Positions 6,134 through 8,434 of a stretch of 8,434 nucleotides of DNA are shown here, one piece after another (the stretch's first letter is position 1; each line of letters begins with the position of its first letter). The position numbers and the translations under genes were made by a program. Source of the stretch: Rhodoferax sp. (lineage in GTDB: Bacteria; Pseudomonadota; Gammaproteobacteria; Burkholderiales; Burkholderiaceae_C); contig JAIFMA010000195.1 in assembly GCA_020048795.1 (NCBI GenBank), positions 1-8,434 of the forward strand, given 5' to 3'. Below the pieces are notes generated by a model. It was not told where the DNA came from, made no database searches, and saw only the letters and a program-made list of their open reading frames with translations.

Positions 6134-7141
6134 GTGATCATCCGACACCTGTTTTCCCCACCCAACAACACCCGGCTCAGTCACCTGTGCGGGCCGATGG
6201 ACGCGCATTTGCGCAGCATCGAGACCGCGCTGCAGGTCAAGATCGCCCACCGCCACGAGCAATTCAAGGTCGATGGCCTGAAGGTTCATGCCAAGCGTGC
6301 CATGGAAATGCTGCAAGCCCTGTATGAGATGGCGGCGCGCCCGATCGAACCGCGCACGGTGCAACTGATGCTCTCTGGCGATGGCGATGTCAACGGCGCC
6401 GATGGCCCAACGCTTAAAACCCGCCGTGCCGACCTGAAGCCGCGCTCCATCAACCAGGCCACCTACCTGGACTGCATTGCCAGCCACGACATCACCTTTG
6501 GCATCGGCCCGGCCGGCACTGGCAAAACCTACCTGGCCGTGGCCATGGCTGTCGATGCCCTGCAGCGCAGCACGGTGCAGCGCATTGTGCTAACGCGCCC
6601 TGCCGTGGAAGCCGGTGAACGGTTGGGTTATCTGCCGGGCGATCTGGCGCAAAAGATCGACCCGTATCTGCGCCCGCTGTACGACGCACTGTATGACCTG
6701 ATGGGTTTTGAGGCGGTGCAAAAAGCCTTTGAGCGCCAGACCATCGAAATCGCGCCGCTGGCCTTCATGCGCGGGCGCACCCTGAACACCGCGTTTGTCA
6801 TTCTGGACGAGGCGCAAAACACCACGCCCGAGCAGATGAAGATGTTTTTGACGCGCATTGGCTTTGGCTCCAAAGCGGTGGTCACCGGTGATGTGAGCCA
6901 GATTGATCTGCCCAGCGAACAACTCAGTGGCCTGATTGATGCCGAGCGGGTGCTCAAAGCCATCGAGGGCATCGCCATTTGCCGCCTGACCAGCCAGGAT
7001 GTGGTGCGCCACCCGCTGGTGGCACGCATTGTGGATGCTTACGATGCGCCGGGCCGCTTCAACCCGCATCCCCGGCTTGATGCCACACCGCCACCCACAA
7101 CGGCCACCAGCCCAAACCGTCGGCGCAAAATCTTGCCTTGA
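6134..7141 (+). CDS. ybeZ: PhoH-like ATPase YbeZ
   Basis: Cytoplasmic P-loop NTPase of the PhoH family; in many bacteria it is encoded beside YbeY and is thought to work with it in rRNA and RNA processing. It has 335 residues (E. coli YbeZ about 346). The N-terminal ~100 residues form a KH-like region with the betaproteobacterial sequence HLCGPMDAHLRSIE. The ATPase domain follows: Walker A is GIGPAGTGKT (residues 123-132), Walker B is AFVILDEAQN (220-229), and VTGDVSQIDLP (250-260) contains the family's sensor-like TGD. The C-terminus is a variable Pro/Arg-rich tail. The start is GTG at 6134; no better ATG exists upstream, and the following IIRHLFSPPNNTRLSHL resembles what I recall of relatives from their first residue. 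The next in-frame ATG (6200) would cut off conserved residues. ybeY follows after 88 bases. Confidence 0.93.
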   Translation: MIIRHLFSPPNNTRLSHLCGPMDAHLRSIETALQVKIAHRHEQFKVDGLKVHAKRAMEMLQALYEMAARPIEPRTVQLMLSGDGDVNGADGPTLKTRRADLKPRSINQATYLDCIASHDITFGIGPAGTGKTYLAVAMAVDALQRSTVQRIVLTRPAVEAGERLGYLPGDLAQKIDPYLRPLYDALYDLMGFEAVQKAFERQTIEIAPLAFMRGRTLNTAFVILDEAQNTTPEQMKMFLTRIGFGSKAVVTGDVSQIDLPSEQLSGLIDAERVLKAIEGIAICRLTSQDVVRHPLVARIVDAYDAPGRFNPHPRLDATPPPTTATSPNRRRKILP

Positions 7142-7167
7142 GCCAGGCCTCGGAGATGCAATGTAAT

Positions 7168-7205
7168 TGATAGCTGCCAGCACAATAACAGCAAGCGCTA
7201 GAGGT
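7168..7205. repeat. Probable copy of a small dispersed intergenic repeat
   Basis: The ybeZ-ybeY gap contains TGATAGCTGCC, then GCACAATAACAG, then CAAGCGCTAGAGG. From memory, related Comamonadaceae genomes carry many intergenic copies of a short element beginning GATAGCTGCTAGCGCTTG and ending CAAGCGCTAGAGG, with inverted arms around CAAGCGCTAG. Here the right arm looks intact and the left arm looks worn (CCAGCACAA in place of CTAGCGCTTG), so a strong hairpin is not kept. No second copy is present in this window, so the repeat nature is recalled rather than shown. Confidence 0.4.
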
Positions 7206-7229
7206 CATTTTCTTATATAACAATATGCC

Positions 7230-7673
7230 ATGAACCATCTCACTCTGTCGCTGCAATTTGCCAAGTTTCCCGATGCCGCACTGCACCGCGCTGCCTTGCC
7301 GCGCCACCGCGTCGCCAAGTGGATTCGTCACGCGCTACAGGACGATGCCGAGATCACCGTGCGCATCGTCGGCACCGAAGAAGGCCAGGCGCTGAACCGT
7401 GACTACCGGCACAAAGACGTCGCCACCAACGTGCTCACGTTTGATTACACGCAAGAGCCGCTGGTTAGCGCCGACCTGGTGCTGTGCGCGCCGGTAGTGG
7501 CTACCGAGGCCGCCGAGCAGGGCAAAACGCTACAGGCCCACTACGCGCATCTGCTGGTGCACGGCGCATTGCACGCTCAGGGCTGGGATCATGACGAGGA
7601 CGAGGACGCGCAGGTCATGGAACTGCGCGAAAGCGAGATCATGGCGCGGCTCGGGTTTGACAACCCCTATTGA
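7230..7673 (+). CDS. ybeY: Endoribonuclease YbeY (rRNA maturation factor)
   Basis: Zinc-dependent single-strand endoribonuclease involved in maturation of the 16S rRNA 3' end and in ribosome quality control. It has 147 residues (E. coli 155). The metal motif HGALHAQGWDH contains His111, His115 and His121 in the H-x3-H-x5-H arrangement that defines the UPF0054 family. The other signature, LNRDYRHKDVATNVLTF (55-71), includes the conserved Arg57 that matches E. coli Arg59. The C-terminus MELRESEIMARLGFDNPY is also typical. The ATG at 7230 is the family start; no clear Shine-Dalgarno sequence lies within 5-12 bases, the nearest GAGGT (7201-7205) being 24 bases away. The bases just upstream are A/T-rich (TTATATAACAATAT). 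A separate ATG at 7225 is out of frame and stops after two codons. ybeX and lnt, often next in this cluster, are absent. Confidence 0.95.
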   Translation: MNHLTLSLQFAKFPDAALHRAALPRHRVAKWIRHALQDDAEITVRIVGTEEGQALNRDYRHKDVATNVLTFDYTQEPLVSADLVLCAPVVATEAAEQGKTLQAHYAHLLVHGALHAQGWDHDEDEDAQVMELRESEIMARLGFDNPY

Positions 7674-7684
7674 GTGCAACCCCC

Positions 7685-7699
7685 CGCTCAGACTGAGCG
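7685..7699. terminator. Inverted repeat at the ybeY/rhtB 3' junction
   Basis: CGCTCAG and CTGAGCG flank a single A, so an RNA hairpin of at least five pairs with a five-base loop could form on both strands. It spans the last codons of the minus-strand exporter and begins 12 bases after the ybeY stop, a sensible place for a shared terminator of convergent genes. Only three T residues follow on the plus side and a G-run follows on the minus side, so this is a weak candidate. Confidence 0.3.
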
Positions 7700-8317
7700 T
7701 TTGAACAGCGCCAGCAGTGAGCCCGCAATCACAAACAGGCTGCCAAATATCCGGTTCATGGCGCGGATGTGTGAGGGCTCTTTCAACGCGCCCAGCACCC
7801 TGGATGCCAGCGCGGTGTAGCCGGTCATTACCACCAGATCAGTAAAAGCCAGCGTGGCACCGATGATCAGGTACTGCGGCAGCAGGGGCTGCGTCAGGTT
7901 CATGAACTGCGGCACGACCGCCAGCAGGAATACCGTGCCTTTGGGGTTGACAATGTTGATCAACCAGGCTTTCAGGATCAGGGCGCGTTGCGTCACCTTC
8001 TCGCCCGAATCCGACACCGCCACCATCGGACGCGCCGGTGCCCGCCACTGCGCAATGCCCAGCCACACCAGGTAGCCGACCCCCAGCCACTTGACCACGG
8101 TAAACGCCGTACTGGATGCTGCGATCAGCGCCCCCAGCCCGACCCCGACGATCAGCAACTGCGTCCAGATGCCCAGCACCAGGCCAAATATCGTGACATA
8201 ACCGTACTTGAAGCCATGATTGAGCCCGGCACTCATGGACGCAATGGCACCCGGGCCGGGCGATATGCTGATGGCCCAGGAGGCCGCGAAAAAAGCTAAC
8301 CAGGTAGAAAGTTCCAT
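7688..8317 (-). CDS. rhtB: LysE/RhtB-family amino-acid exporter
   Basis: Inner-membrane exporter of the LysE/RhtB superfamily with 209 residues (E. coli RhtB 206) and about six hydrophobic helices. The first helix ends in the signature SPGPGAI (19-25), followed by SAGLNHGF; then come VGLGAL, the KWLGVGYLVWLGIAQWR segment (76-92), the INIVNPKG motif (NPK at 124-126) and the C-terminal RIFGSLFVIAGSLLAL. These segments, especially LNHG, LGIxQWR and RIFGSLF, resemble E. coli RhtB (homoserine/homoserine-lactone efflux) more than LysE, so RhtB-type export is the best guess; the true substrate cannot be read from sequence and the symbol denotes the subfamily. The ATG at 8315-8317 has no clear Shine-Dalgarno sequence; GACTTGACCC precedes it. 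It converges with ybeY, with 14 bases between them. No regulator gene is visible next to it. Confidence 0.9.
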   Translation of the reverse strand: MELSTWLAFFAASWAISISPGPGAIASMSAGLNHGFKYGYVTIFGLVLGIWTQLLIVGVGLGALIAASSTAFTVVKWLGVGYLVWLGIAQWRAPARPMVAVSDSGEKVTQRALILKAWLINIVNPKGTVFLLAVVPQFMNLTQPLLPQYLIIGATLAFTDLVVMTGYTALASRVLGALKEPSHIRAMNRIFGSLFVIAGSLLALFKRSV

Positions 8318-8434
8318 GGGTCAAGTCTAGCTGACCAGGCCAGGCAAGGTGTCAGCGCTCACGGCATGCGCGCCAGATAAGCCCGGGTGACCACACCATG
8401 AGTAAACTTACAGCTTGGCATTTTGCAGCGCCGC
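8318..8434. other. Window end: upstream region of rhtB, no callable gene
   Basis: These 117 bases contain the probable promoter region of the minus-strand exporter, with an inverted repeat GGTCA-N8-TGACC at 8319-8336 close to its start. Three weak coding possibilities compete at the window edge: a plus-strand ATG at 8398 opening MSKLTAWHFAAP, a minus-strand frame ending AALQNAKL with its stop at 8408-8410, and a minus-strand frame ending GVVTRAYLARMP that stops nearer the exporter. Only the window edge limits each one, so none can be supported. Confidence 0.3.

Noticed and set aside
6089..6487. Minus-strand frame of 132 codons overlapping the start of ybeZ
   Set aside because: Antisense to the conserved N-terminal part of YbeZ and without any family features.
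8398..8434. Start of a new plus-strand gene at 8398 (MSKLTAWHFAAP)
   Set aside because: Only 12 codons are visible, the ribosome-binding site is poor, and two minus-strand frames are equally open at the window edge.
1..8434. CRISPR arrays, tRNA or rRNA genes, insertion sequences, phage or defence genes
   Set aside because: No regularly spaced repeats, tRNA-like cloverleaf, transposase or phage-like products were seen; apart from short spacers the window is filled by housekeeping and Rnf genes.

Overview
The window is GC-rich, densely coding chromosomal DNA that looks like a betaproteobacterium, most likely a member of the Burkholderiales close to Rhodoferax or Polaromonas (Comamonadaceae). 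That placement rests on my recollection of the start and body of the PhoH-like protein, on the RhtB/LysE-type exporter and on a Comamonadaceae-like intergenic repeat. It is inference, because no rRNA or marker alignment could be run.

Positions 1-5355 (+ strand) hold an Rnf operon in the order rnfA (5' end cut by the window edge), rnfB, rnfC, rnfD, rnfG, rnfE, rnfH. Together A, B, C, D, G and E form the membrane-bound ion-translocating NAD+:ferredoxin oxidoreductase. RnfC carries FMN, two 4Fe-4S clusters and the NADH site. RnfB carries three 4Fe-4S clusters and meets ferredoxin. RnfD and RnfG carry covalently bound FMN. RnfA and RnfE form the membrane pair with paired cysteines for a shared iron-sulfur centre. 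RnfH is a small accessory protein. Four successive junctions (C/D, D/G, G/E, E/H) are ATGA stop-start overlaps, so the proteins are probably made in a coupled way.

Positions 5356-5519 are a spacer where rnfH and ruvA converge. It contains a short palindrome and unexplained open frames but no convincing gene. ruvA (- strand, 5520-6092) encodes the Holliday-junction-binding RuvA. Across a 41-base AT-rich gap it is divergent from a + strand pair for RNA metabolism: ybeZ (PhoH-like ATPase, GTG start, 6134-7141) and ybeY (zinc endoribonuclease for rRNA maturation, 7230-7673). The 88-base gap between these two holds what looks like a copy of a small dispersed repeat.

ybeY converges on a LysE/RhtB-family amino-acid exporter (- strand, 7688-8317). 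The last 117 bases (8318-8434) hold its probable regulatory region and no gene I can call. Everything recognisable belongs to known families, and I found no evidence of a new biological system. The points worth a second look are small: a Cys-Gly in place of Cys-Pro in RnfB, the repeat before ybeY, and the open frames in the rnfH/ruvA spacer.
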